NCBI GenBank assembly: GCA_003165155.1
Contig: PLSK01000315.1
Span: forward strand, 1 to 34,026
Source: Mycobacterium sp.
GTDB taxonomy: Bacteria > Actinomycetota > Actinomycetes > Mycobacteriales > Mycobacteriaceae
Direction of reading: 5' to 3'
DNA length: 34,026 bases
Positions 15,662 through 22,765 of the stretch are shown one piece after another (position 1 is the stretch's first letter; each line of letters begins with the position of its first letter). Both the position numbers and the translations under genes were made by a program. The notes beneath the pieces were generated by a model. It did not search any database and was not told where the DNA came from. It worked only from the letters and a program-made list of their open reading frames with translations.

Positions 15662-15880
15662 GAACGGCTTCGCGATTTGCGTGGGTAGCTGACAAATTAA
15701 CGCCATTACGTTGTGGAGCATTTGTGGTATCAAATCAGCTTCTTCAAACGCTCTACTAAGAAAGTGCTGACAAGCTAAGTTCCAGTGGTTGGCTGGGAGC
15801 TTCGTAAACGGACTGAACCGCAAGCTTGGCTGCCACGTCACATGCTGTATCGGACTACAAAGACGTAGGAAGTGTTGAGC
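15662..15880. other. AT-richer intergenic region before lipU
   Basis: About 220 bases between divergent esterase genes, visibly richer in A and T than the flanking genes. It holds the lipU ribosome site TAGGAAG (15866-15872). A reverse reading frame of 91 codons crosses this region and the lipU start, but it has no ribosome site and no recognisable fold. I see no clear RNA gene. Confidence 0.35.
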
Positions 15881-16960
15881 ATGACAGCACCGAGCAAGGT
15901 ATCGGGTTCGCCCCGGAACGGCATTCGTCCACATCAGGTAGCCAAGGCGCCCCGAGTAGCGGCACGCCGATTCGCCAGCAGCGACGGCGTCCCGGTCGAG
16001 GTCCTGGAGTCTGGACCCAGTGTCGCCGCACGAGTAGCCACGCTGGCGTCACGGCTGACGATCCGGCCGGTTTTAGCCGTTGGCAGCCACGTGCCCAACC
16101 TGCCGTGGCCGTGGGGCCTCATCGACTTGGCGTCGCGGGTGCTGCTTCCGGTGTCGGCCACTGTTCGAGAGACGGTGAGCTTGCCAAATGCTTCAGCGCA
16201 GTTGGTGCGGGCACCTGGAGTGCTGCCCGCGGACGGCAGCCGGCGGATGGTTCTGTACTTCCATGGCGGCGCTTTCTTGACTTGCGGGGCAAACTCGCAC
16301 GGCAGACTTGTCGAAGCGCTCTCAAAGTTTGCTGACTCACCCGTGCTCGTGGTGAATTATCGCCTGCTGCCCAAGCATTCGATCGGAATGGCTCTCGACG
16401 ATTGTCATGACGCCTACCAATGGCTACGCGAGCGCGGATACGGCGCAGGCCAGATCGTGTTGGCCGGCGACTCCGCGGGCGGGTACCTCGCGCTGGCTCT
16501 TGCGCAACGCCTGCAGGAGATGGGCCAGGACGAAGGGGATGTGCCGGCGGCACTGGTAGCGATCTCGCCACTGCTGCAGTTAGCAAAGGAATGCAAGCAG
16601 GCGCATGCAAACATCAAGACCGACGCGATGTTTCCCGCAAGGGCGTTTGACGCGCTGGTTGAGCTGGTTGCTAGCGCAGCCAAGAAGAACACAATCGACG
16701 GCAAACCCGAAGAGATCTACGAGCCGTTGGAACACATCAAGCCCGGTCTACCGCGGACCCTCATCCATGTCTCGGGATCCGAAGTGCTGCTGCACGACGC
16801 GGAGTTGGCTGCAAGCAGGCTGGCGGCCGTTGGCGTGCCGGCAGAAGTGCGCGTCTGGCCCGGTCAGGTTCACGACTTCCAGCTGGCGGCGCCGCTGCTA
16901 CCGGAGGCGGTGCGTTCGCTGCGCCAAATCGGGGAGTACATCCGCGAGGCCACCGGCTAA
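15881..16960 (+). CDS. lipU: HSL-family esterase/lipase, LipU-like
   Basis: 359 residues from ATG 15881, which has TAGGAAG 8 bases upstream (GTG 15872 and TTG 15875 are alternatives). An alpha/beta-hydrolase of the hormone-sensitive lipase group: oxyanion motif HGG at 128-130 (YFHGGAFL), nucleophile G-D-S198-A-G, probable acid Glu301 (SGSEVLLHDAE) and His331 (GQVHDFQL). About 100 residues before the catalytic domain resemble the cap region of related Lip proteins. I recall H37Rv LipU annotated at about 297 residues, so this protein or the H37Rv start call differs at the N-terminus. It hydrolyses carboxyl esters; natural substrate unknown. The cbs gene follows after 56 bases. Confidence 0.87.
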   Translation: MTAPSKVSGSPRNGIRPHQVAKAPRVAARRFASSDGVPVEVLESGPSVAARVATLASRLTIRPVLAVGSHVPNLPWPWGLIDLASRVLLPVSATVRETVSLPNASAQLVRAPGVLPADGSRRMVLYFHGGAFLTCGANSHGRLVEALSKFADSPVLVVNYRLLPKHSIGMALDDCHDAYQWLRERGYGAGQIVLAGDSAGGYLALALAQRLQEMGQDEGDVPAALVAISPLLQLAKECKQAHANIKTDAMFPARAFDALVELVASAAKKNTIDGKPEEIYEPLEHIKPGLPRTLIHVSGSEVLLHDAELAASRLAAVGVPAEVRVWPGQVHDFQLAAPLLPEAVRSLRQIGEYIREATG

Positions 16961-17016
16961 GGCGAATCCGCCGGAGCGGGTGTGCGTGGGCCGAAATGGC
17001 CTGACACGATAAGCGC

Positions 17017-18423
17017 ATGCGGATTGCGCAGCACATCAGTGACCTCATCGGCGGCACACCTTTGGTTCGGCTGAATTCCGTCATCCCTGACGGTGCCGGA
17101 ACTGTCGTGGCAAAAGTCGAGTACCTCAACCCCGGTGGCAGCTCCAAAGACCGGATCGCGGCCAAGATGATCGACGCCGCCGAGGCCAGTGGGCTGCTGA
17201 AGCCGGGCGGCACCATCGTCGAACCCACCTCGGGCAATACCGGCGTCGGGCTCGCCCTGGTCGCCCAACACCGCGGCTACAAGTGCGTCTTCGTCTGCCC
17301 GGACAAGGTCAGCGAGGACAAGCGCAACGTGCTGCTGGCGTACGGCGCGGAGGTGGTCGTGTGCCCGACGGCGGTACCGCCCGAGGATCCGGACAGCTAT
17401 TACAGCGTCTCCGACCGCCTGGTCAAAGAGATCGACGGTGCCTGGAAGCCGGACCAGTACACGAACCCGGAAGGTCCAGCCAGCCACTACGAGACCACCG
17501 GCCCGGAGATTTGGGCGGACACCGACGGCAAGATCACCCATTTCGTCGCGGGGATCGGCACCGGCGGAACGATCACCGGCGCGGGTCGCTACCTCAAAGA
17601 GGTGTCCGCCGACCGGGCGGGAGGACCGGTACGCGTCATCGGCGCCGACCCCGAAGGGTCGGTCTATTCCGGCGGCACCGGGCGCCCCTACCTGGTCGAG
17701 GGCGTCGGCGAGGATTTCTGGCCCGCGGCGTATGACCCTGCTGTGCCCGACCAGATCATCGCGGTGTCCGACTCCGACTCGTTCGACATGACAAGGCGGT
17801 TGGCCCGCGAGGAAGCGATGCTGGTCGGCGGGTCGTGCGGGATGGCGGTGGTGGCGGCGCTGAGGGTGGCCGAGCAAGCCGGGCCGGACGCGCTGGTTGT
17901 CGTGTTGCTGCCCGACGGCGGCCGCGGCTACATGTCGAAGATCTTCAACGACTCATGGATGTCGTCATACGGGTTCCTGCGCAGCCGCCTCGACGGGTCG
18001 ACCGAGCAGCCCACGGTCGGCGATGTGCTGCGCCGGAAATCCGGGGCCCTGCCCGACCTGGTGCACACCCATCCGGCCGAGACGGTGCGCGACGCCATCG
18101 GCATTCTGCGCGAGTACGGGGTGTCCCAGATGCCGGTCGTCGGCGCCGAACCGCCCGTGATGGCCGGCGAGGTCGCCGGCAGCGTCTCCGAGCGTGAACT
18201 GCTGTCGGCGGTCTTCGAGGGACGCGCCAAATTGGCCGACGCAGTCTCGCAACATATGAGTGCGCCGCTGCCCATCGTCGGGGCCGGCGAGCTGGTGAGC
18301 GTGGCCGGCAAGGCACTGCGTGACTCGGATGCGCTAATGGTCGTGGAGCAGGGCAAACCCGTCGGGGTGATCACCCGGTACGACCTGTTGGGCTTTCTCT
18401 CGGATGCTCCGCGCCGACGATAG
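17017..18423 (+). CDS. cbs: Cystathionine beta-synthase
   Basis: 468 residues (H37Rv Cbs about 464). The PLP fold type II catalytic domain fills about 1-330: PLP lysine K44 in NPGGSSKDRIA, SGNTGVGLAL binding substrate carboxylate, and the glycine loop GTGGTITGAGRYL gripping the phosphate. Two CBS domains follow at about 340-400 and 405-465. The enzyme condenses serine with homocysteine to cystathionine, the first step from homocysteine to cysteine; it could also act as a cysteine synthase. No heme-binding N-terminus is present. ATG 17017 has no ribosome site; CACGAT at -12 to -7 is a partial leaderless -10 box. Confidence 0.95.
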   Translation: MRIAQHISDLIGGTPLVRLNSVIPDGAGTVVAKVEYLNPGGSSKDRIAAKMIDAAEASGLLKPGGTIVEPTSGNTGVGLALVAQHRGYKCVFVCPDKVSEDKRNVLLAYGAEVVVCPTAVPPEDPDSYYSVSDRLVKEIDGAWKPDQYTNPEGPASHYETTGPEIWADTDGKITHFVAGIGTGGTITGAGRYLKEVSADRAGGPVRVIGADPEGSVYSGGTGRPYLVEGVGEDFWPAAYDPAVPDQIIAVSDSDSFDMTRRLAREEAMLVGGSCGMAVVAALRVAEQAGPDALVVVLLPDGGRGYMSKIFNDSWMSSYGFLRSRLDGSTEQPTVGDVLRRKSGALPDLVHTHPAETVRDAIGILREYGVSQMPVVGAEPPVMAGEVAGSVSERELLSAVFEGRAKLADAVSQHMSAPLPIVGAGELVSVAGKALRDSDALMVVEQGKPVGVITRYDLLGFLSDAPRRR

Positions 18424-18444
18424 TGGTCAGGTCTGGTAGTCAGG

Positions 18445-18450
18445 TAATGT
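18445..18450 (+). promoter_or_regulatory. Candidate -10 box for pra
   Basis: TAATGT fits TANNNT and lies 35 bases upstream of the pra ATG, leaving a short leader that contains the ribosome site GGAAAGG (18475-18481). Confidence 0.4.
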
Positions 18451-18485
18451 GAGGCCGCCCGGTCGAATCCCGTGGAAAGGTTGCC

Positions 18486-19058
18486 ATGACAGATCAACCG
18501 CCATTCGGAGAGCCTTACCGGCCACCCCCTCCGCGACCTGAAGGCTATTCGTACCCTCCACCCGCTCCTGGTGGATACCCTCCGCCTCCACCGTCTGCCG
18601 GTGGGTACGCTCCGCCACCGCCCGGGCCCGTGGTCCGCGCTCTGCCGACGGACTCCTACACGCCGTGGTTGACCCGCGTGTTGGCGTTCCTCATCGACGC
18701 CGTGCCGATCATCATCCTGCAGGTCTTCAATCAGGTGATCACGATGGCGCGTCGAGAGTCGGTGATAGCGGCGCTGCTCGGGCTGGTGTTTTCACTGCTG
18801 ATACTCGCCTACTGGGTGTGGAATTTCGGCTACCGCCAGGGCACCACCGGATCCAGCATCGGTAAATCGGTACTGAAATTCAAAGTGGTCAGCGAGGTCA
18901 CCGGGCAGCCGTTGGGCTTCGGTATGTCCGTCGTCCGTCAGATTGCGCACTTCGTCGATGCGATCATCTGCTATATCGGCTACTTGTTCCCGCTTTGGGA
19001 TGCCAAACGGCAAACCATTGCGGACAAGATCATGTCGACGGTCTGCCTGCCACTCTGA
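18486..19058 (+). CDS. pra: Proline-rich antigen Pra homologue, RDD-family membrane protein
   Basis: 190 residues. The first 55 are Pro/Gly/Tyr-rich repeats of the type YPPPxPGGY, likely disordered and exposed. The rest is an RDD domain with three hydrophobic segments: PWLTRVLAFLIDAVPIIIL with the family Arg and Asp, IAALLGLVFSLLILAYWVW, and HFVDAIICYIGYLFPLWD, where another Asp fits the motif. H37Rv Pra (36-kDa antigen) is about 240 residues, so the repeat region is shorter here. RDD proteins are thought to be transporters or membrane adaptors. ATG has GGAAAGG 5 bases upstream. It lies between cbs and metB, all on one strand. Confidence 0.9.
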   Translation: MTDQPPFGEPYRPPPPRPEGYSYPPPAPGGYPPPPPSAGGYAPPPPGPVVRALPTDSYTPWLTRVLAFLIDAVPIIILQVFNQVITMARRESVIAALLGLVFSLLILAYWVWNFGYRQGTTGSSIGKSVLKFKVVSEVTGQPLGFGMSVVRQIAHFVDAIICYIGYLFPLWDAKRQTIADKIMSTVCLPL

Positions 19059-19060
19059 CA

Positions 19061-19101
19061 CGACAGTCACCTGGCTGTGCCAGTCACTAGGCTGACTGTC
19101 G
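19061..19101 (+). promoter_or_regulatory. Inverted repeat with three half-sites at the metB promoter
   Basis: Arms CGACAGTCA (19061-19069) and TGACTGTCG (19093-19101) are exact reverse complements over 9 bases. A further CAGTCAC at 19081-19087 repeats the first half-site. The -10 candidate TAGGCT (19088-19093) lies inside, and the right arm ends directly before the metB ATG at 19102. This suits a repressor operator or a hairpin at the start of the transcript. Confidence 0.55.
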
Positions 19102-20277
19102 ATGAGCGAAAACTGTAAGGGACACCACGGGTTCACCGGACTGGCCACCAAAGCCATTCACGCCGGGTACAGACCGGACCCGGGGACCGGGGCGGTGAAT
19201 ACCCCGATCTATGCCAGCAGCACGTTCGCCCAGGACGGCGTTGGCGGTCTGCGCGGCGGATTCGAGTACGCCCGCACCGGCAACCCGACCAGGGCCGCAC
19301 TGGAGGCCGCGCTGGCCGCCGTCGAGGAAGGCGCCTTCGCGAGGGCGTTCAGTTCCGGAATGGCCGCAACCGACTGTGCCCTGCGCGCGATGCTGCGTCC
19401 GGGGGACCATTTGGTGATCCCCGATGACGCCTATGGCGGCACCTTCCGCTTGATTGACAAGGTCTTTGCCCAGTGGAACGTCGACTACACGCCGGTGGCG
19501 CTGGCGGATCTGGACGCGGTTCGCGCCGCGATCACGCCGCGGACCCGGCTGGTGTGGGTGGAAACGCCCACTAATCCGTTGCTCTCGATTGCCGATATCG
19601 CCGGCATTACCCAGCTTGCGCGGGAGAGCTCATTGAAGGTGTTGGTGGACAACACCTTTGCGTCGCCCGCGTTGCAACAGCCTTTGACGCTGGGCGCCGA
19701 CGTGGTGCTGCACTCGACCACCAAATACATTGGCGGCCACTCGGACGTGGTGGGCGGCGCGTTGGTCACCAACGACGAGGAGTTGGACGGCGCCTTCGGC
19801 TTCCTGCAAAACGGAGCAGGCGCCGTGCCGGGCCCATTCGACGCCTACCTGACGATGCGCGGCCTGAAGACCCTGGTGCTGCGAATGCAACGGCACAGCG
19901 AAAACGCTTCAGCCGTCGCAGAATTCCTGACGGAACATCCGGCGGTTAGCTCCGTGCTGTATCCGGGGCTGCCCAGCCACCCCGGCCATCAGGTTGCCGC
20001 GCGGCAGATGAGCGGCTTCGGCGGCATGGTCTCGGTGCGGATGCGCGGCGGCCGGCAAGCCGCCGAGAAGCTGTGCGCCGGTACCGCCGTCTTCATCCTG
20101 GCCGAATCGCTGGGCGGGGTGGAATCGCTGATCGAACACCCGAGCGCGATGACGCACGCGTCGACGGCCGGATCGCAATTGGAAGTCCCCGACGATCTGG
20201 TGCGGCTTTCGGTCGGCATCGAAGACATCGCCGACCTGCTGAGCGACCTCGAGCAGGCCCTGAACCTGCGCGGGTAA
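19102..20277 (+). CDS. metB: Cystathionine gamma-synthase MetB
   Basis: 391 residues (H37Rv MetB about 388), Cys/Met-metabolism PLP enzyme family, fold type I. PLP lysine is K208 in LHSTTKYIGGHSDVVGG; the phosphate-binding FSSGMAAT segment (83-90) and YARTGNPTR (57-64) from the partner subunit are intact. It joins an O-acyl-homoserine to cysteine to give cystathionine for methionine synthesis; related gamma-lyase activity is possible. With cbs it covers both directions between homocysteine and cysteine. ATG 19102 has no ribosome site and follows a -10 candidate by 8 bases, so a leaderless transcript is likely. It is convergent with greA (14-base gap). Confidence 0.95.
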   Translation: MSENCKGHHGFTGLATKAIHAGYRPDPGTGAVNTPIYASSTFAQDGVGGLRGGFEYARTGNPTRAALEAALAAVEEGAFARAFSSGMAATDCALRAMLRPGDHLVIPDDAYGGTFRLIDKVFAQWNVDYTPVALADLDAVRAAITPRTRLVWVETPTNPLLSIADIAGITQLARESSLKVLVDNTFASPALQQPLTLGADVVLHSTTKYIGGHSDVVGGALVTNDEELDGAFGFLQNGAGAVPGPFDAYLTMRGLKTLVLRMQRHSENASAVAEFLTEHPAVSSVLYPGLPSHPGHQVAARQMSGFGGMVSVRMRGGRQAAEKLCAGTAVFILAESLGGVESLIEHPSAMTHASTAGSQLEVPDDLVRLSVGIEDIADLLSDLEQALNLRG

Positions 20278-20291
20278 GCCGCCGCGAGGCG

Positions 20292-20786
20292 CTACGAGTG
20301 GTACGGCTCCGCGCTCAGCAACGTGACCTTGACGGTGTTGCCGTTGGGCACCATGTAGCTGCGGGTCTCGCCGACCTTCGCGTCGATCAGGGCCTCACCC
20401 AGCGGCGACTTGGGCGAATACACCTCAAGCTTGCCTTCATTGACACCCTCTTGGCGGGTGGCGATCAGGAACGTCTCGGTGTCGGACTTGTCGCCGTTGT
20501 AGTACACCTTGACGACCGAACCGGGCAGCGCCACGCCGGACTGCTTGGGCGCCTCGCCGACCTTCGCGTTGTTGAGCAGGTCCTGCAGCTGGCGGATGCG
20601 GGCTTCCTGCTGACCCTGCTCGTCGCGGGCGGCGTGGTACCCGCCGTTCTCACGCAGGTCCCCCTCTTCGCGGCGGTCGTTGATCTCCGCGGCGATGACG
20701 GGACGATTCGCGATCAAGTGGTCGAGCTCGGTCTTGAGTCGGTCATGTGATTCCTGGGTCAACCAGGTCACCTGAGTATCCGTCAT
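20292..20786 (-). CDS. greA: Transcription elongation factor GreA
   Basis: 164 residues, the same length as H37Rv GreA. The N-terminal coiled coil (about 10-80) has the acidic tip [18 protein letters not shown], where Asp and Glu coordinate the metal in the RNA polymerase secondary channel. The C-terminal domain has [11 protein letters not shown] and the [18 protein letters not shown] segment typical of Gre factors. It rescues backtracked RNA polymerase by stimulating transcript cleavage. ATG 20786 has AAGGAG 9 bases upstream. The 262 bases up to the DUF4307 gene suggest its own promoter. Confidence 0.96.
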   Translation of the reverse strand: MTDTQVTWLTQESHDRLKTELDHLIANRPVIAAEINDRREEGDLRENGGYHAARDEQGQQEARIRQLQDLLNNAKVGEAPKQSGVALPGSVVKVYYNGDKSDTETFLIATRQEGVNEGKLEVYSPKSPLGEALIDAKVGETRSYMVPNGNTVKVTLLSAEPYHS

Positions 20787-20908
20787 CTCGTCGCGCTCCT
20801 TGTGTCGTCGTTCCGCGTATCGCGGAAGCTGCCATTCACCGCATCGCGGGGTATGGCTGTCGCCCGGGGTGCTGCCGGCTCGTTTTGCTCACGGCTTTTA
20901 ATGCAGCA

Positions 20909-20936
20909 ATACACGGTCCCAGCCGGAACCGTGCAT
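20909..20936. promoter_or_regulatory. 28-bp near-palindrome upstream of greA
   Basis: Arms CACGGTCCC (20912-20920) and GGAACCGTG (20925-20933) match at 8 of 9 positions around AGCC, with outer AT/AT pairs. It lies about 125 bases upstream of the greA start, where a regulator could bind. The rest of the 20787-21014 gap holds only the greA ribosome site; no gene is seen. Confidence 0.4.
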
Positions 20937-21014
20937 CGATCCATGTTACCACTGCGGAAACAACCGGTGACGGCACGCATCGTTCGCTTAGCTAATGGCA
21001 CAAGCCGACCGGGG

Positions 21015-21449
21015 TCAGGCCGGGCGCAGGTAGCCGGGCACCTCAGTGCCGCAGCCGTAGATGTCCGCCATCGCGGGCGGCTTACTGGACTTTACCGTCG
21101 TCGTCACCTGCACCGTGGTCTGATCGGATGGCGGGACCAGCACCTCTCGTCTGCCGGTTTCGCTGCCGTCTTTGGATCGAACCCGCACGATGCAGTCCAC
21201 CGGCCGGGACGGGTCGGATCGCGTCACGCTGATCGTTACCGACGCCGTCTCGCCGTCAATCACCTGGTAACCCGCCAGCGACCCGGTGACGTCGCTGGTG
21301 CCGAGGTGTTGGTAGCCCACGACGGCCACCGCTGCGCCGGTCGCGACGACCAACCCCGCCAGAGCGATGATGACGGGGCGCCGCGATCGACCGGACAGCC
21401 GCGGACGCCCGTAGCGGGCCTCGGGGCGCGGGATGGGTACTGGGTTCAT
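21015..21449 (-). CDS. DUF4307 single-pass membrane protein (Rv1081c-like)
   Basis: 144 residues from ATG 21449, equal to the H37Rv length; a GTG at 21461 would add four residues. The start MNPVPIPRPEARYGRP is typical of DUF4307 proteins. A transmembrane helix follows (about residues 25-45, [22 protein letters not shown]), then an extracytoplasmic beta-rich domain with two cysteines (DCIVRV and YGCGTEV) that could pair. Function unknown. It is conserved in actinobacteria next to the mycothiol amidase gene, from which it is divergent here. Confidence 0.87.
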   Translation of the reverse strand: MNPVPIPRPEARYGRPRLSGRSRRPVIIALAGLVVATGAAVAVVGYQHLGTSDVTGSLAGYQVIDGETASVTISVTRSDPSRPVDCIVRVRSKDGSETGRREVLVPPSDQTTVQVTTTVKSSKPPAMADIYGCGTEVPGYLRPA

Positions 21450-21593
21450 TCCTGGGTACACGCCTGATTGGTCGGGTGTCTGACCTGCCCGACAGGATGC
21501 CGGCGGCCGAGACTGGAATTATAGGGTCGCATTTAACAGTTGCCTCTGGTTGCCTGTGGGTTCAGGGCTGCCAGCGGACGGATAAGGGGGCAC

Positions 21594-22466
21594 GTGAGCG
21601 AGTTGCGGCTGATGGCGGTGCACGCCCACCCCGACGACGAGTCCAGCAAGGGTGCAGCTAGCCTTGCCCGCTATGCCGACGAGGGTCATCGCGTGCTGGT
21701 GGTCACGCTGACCGGCGGTGAGCGTGGCGACATACTCAACCCGGCGATGGACCTGCCCGACGTGCGAGAGCACATCGCCGAGGTCCGCCGTGACGAGATG
21801 GCCAAGGCGGCCGAGATCCTCGGGGTCGAGCACACCTGGCTCGGCTTCATCGACTCCGGCCTGCCCACCGGCGACCCGCCGCCGCCGCTGCCCGAGGACT
21901 GCTTCGCGGTGGTGCCGCTGGAGGTATCCGTCGAAGCGCTGGTGCGCGTGGTCCGCGAATTCCGGCCGCACGTGATGACCACCTACGACGAGAACGGCGG
22001 TTATCCGCATCCCGATCACATTCGCTGCCATCAGGTTTCGGTCGGTGCCTACGAGGCGGCCGGTGACTATGCCCGCTTCCCGGACGCCGGCGACCCGTGG
22101 GCGGCGTCCAAGCTCTACTACAACCACGGCTTCCTGCGGGCTCGCATGCAGCTGTTGCACGACGAAGCCGTCAAGCATGGTCAAGATCCCCCGTTCAAGC
22201 AGTGGCTCGAGCACTGGGATTCCGACCACGACCCGTTCGCCAACCGGGTGACGACGCGCGTCGAGTGCTCGGCGTATTTCAGCCAGCGTGACGATGCATT
22301 GCGGGCGCACGCCACCCAGATCGACCCGAACCACGACTTCTTCGCCGCCCCGATCGCGTGGCAGCAGCGGCTATGGCCGACCGAGGAATTCGAGTTGGCT
22401 CGCTCGCGTATCCCCGCCCGGATACCCGAGACTGATCTGTTCGCCGGGATGGAGACCGGCGGGTGA
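21594..22466 (+). CDS. mca: Mycothiol S-conjugate amidase Mca
   Basis: 290 residues, PIG-L/LmbE deacetylase family. Zinc site: AHPDDE (His12, Asp15) near the start and the HPDH motif (His139-His142). Downstream segments [13 protein letters not shown] and NRVTTRVE fit Mca rather than the paralogue MshB. The cytosolic enzyme cleaves mycothiol S-conjugates, releasing a mercapturic acid for export and GlcN-inositol for reuse. GTG 21594 has AAGGGGG just upstream and matches the conserved start [15 protein letters not shown]; a start at 21540 would add 18 unrelated residues. Its stop overlaps the GTG of the next gene (GTGA). Confidence 0.95.
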   Translation: MSELRLMAVHAHPDDESSKGAASLARYADEGHRVLVVTLTGGERGDILNPAMDLPDVREHIAEVRRDEMAKAAEILGVEHTWLGFIDSGLPTGDPPPPLPEDCFAVVPLEVSVEALVRVVREFRPHVMTTYDENGGYPHPDHIRCHQVSVGAYEAAGDYARFPDAGDPWAASKLYYNHGFLRARMQLLHDEAVKHGQDPPFKQWLEHWDSDHDPFANRVTTRVECSAYFSQRDDALRAHATQIDPNHDFFAAPIAWQQRLWPTEEFELARSRIPARIPETDLFAGMETGG

Positions 22467-22765
22467 ACGGCCTTTTGCTCACCGTGATTGCCGATGGGGC
22501 GCCGCACAACACCGGGCCCGATTTCGGCAAGGCCAGCCCATTGGGGCTGGTGGTTATCGTGCTGCTGTTGATCGCGACGTTGTTCTTGCTGCGGTCGATG
22601 AACCGGCAACTAAAAAAGGTGCCCGATTCCTTCGACCCCCAGCACCCCGAACCCGATCAGGCCGCCGACGAGGGCACCGATGCGATCGGCCAATCTGTCG
22701 AAGAAACCCGCGACGAGGCGAATGGGCAGCGACGAAAGCGAGGATCCGGCGATGAGCTCGGCTGA
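22463..22765 (+). CDS. Small single-pass membrane protein (Rv1083-like)
   Basis: 100 residues from a GTG that overlaps the mca stop by 4 bases, so translation is coupled. A hydrophobic helix (about 27-46, [20 protein letters not shown]) is followed by a basic edge (MNRQLKKV) and an acidic hydrophilic tail rich in Asp, Glu and Gln. The arrangement suggests a bitopic protein with a cytosolic tail. Function unknown; H37Rv Rv1083 is slightly shorter. It overlaps the next gene by 14 bases. Confidence 0.82.
   Translation: MNGLLLTVIADGAPHNTGPDFGKASPLGLVVIVLLLIATLFLLRSMNRQLKKVPDSFDPQHPEPDQAADEGTDAIGQSVEETRDEANGQRRKRGSGDELG

Noticed and set aside
15659..15934. Reverse 91-codon frame upstream of lipU
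   Set aside because: It overlaps the lipU start, has no ribosome site, and the sequence shows no domain or membrane pattern that I recognise.
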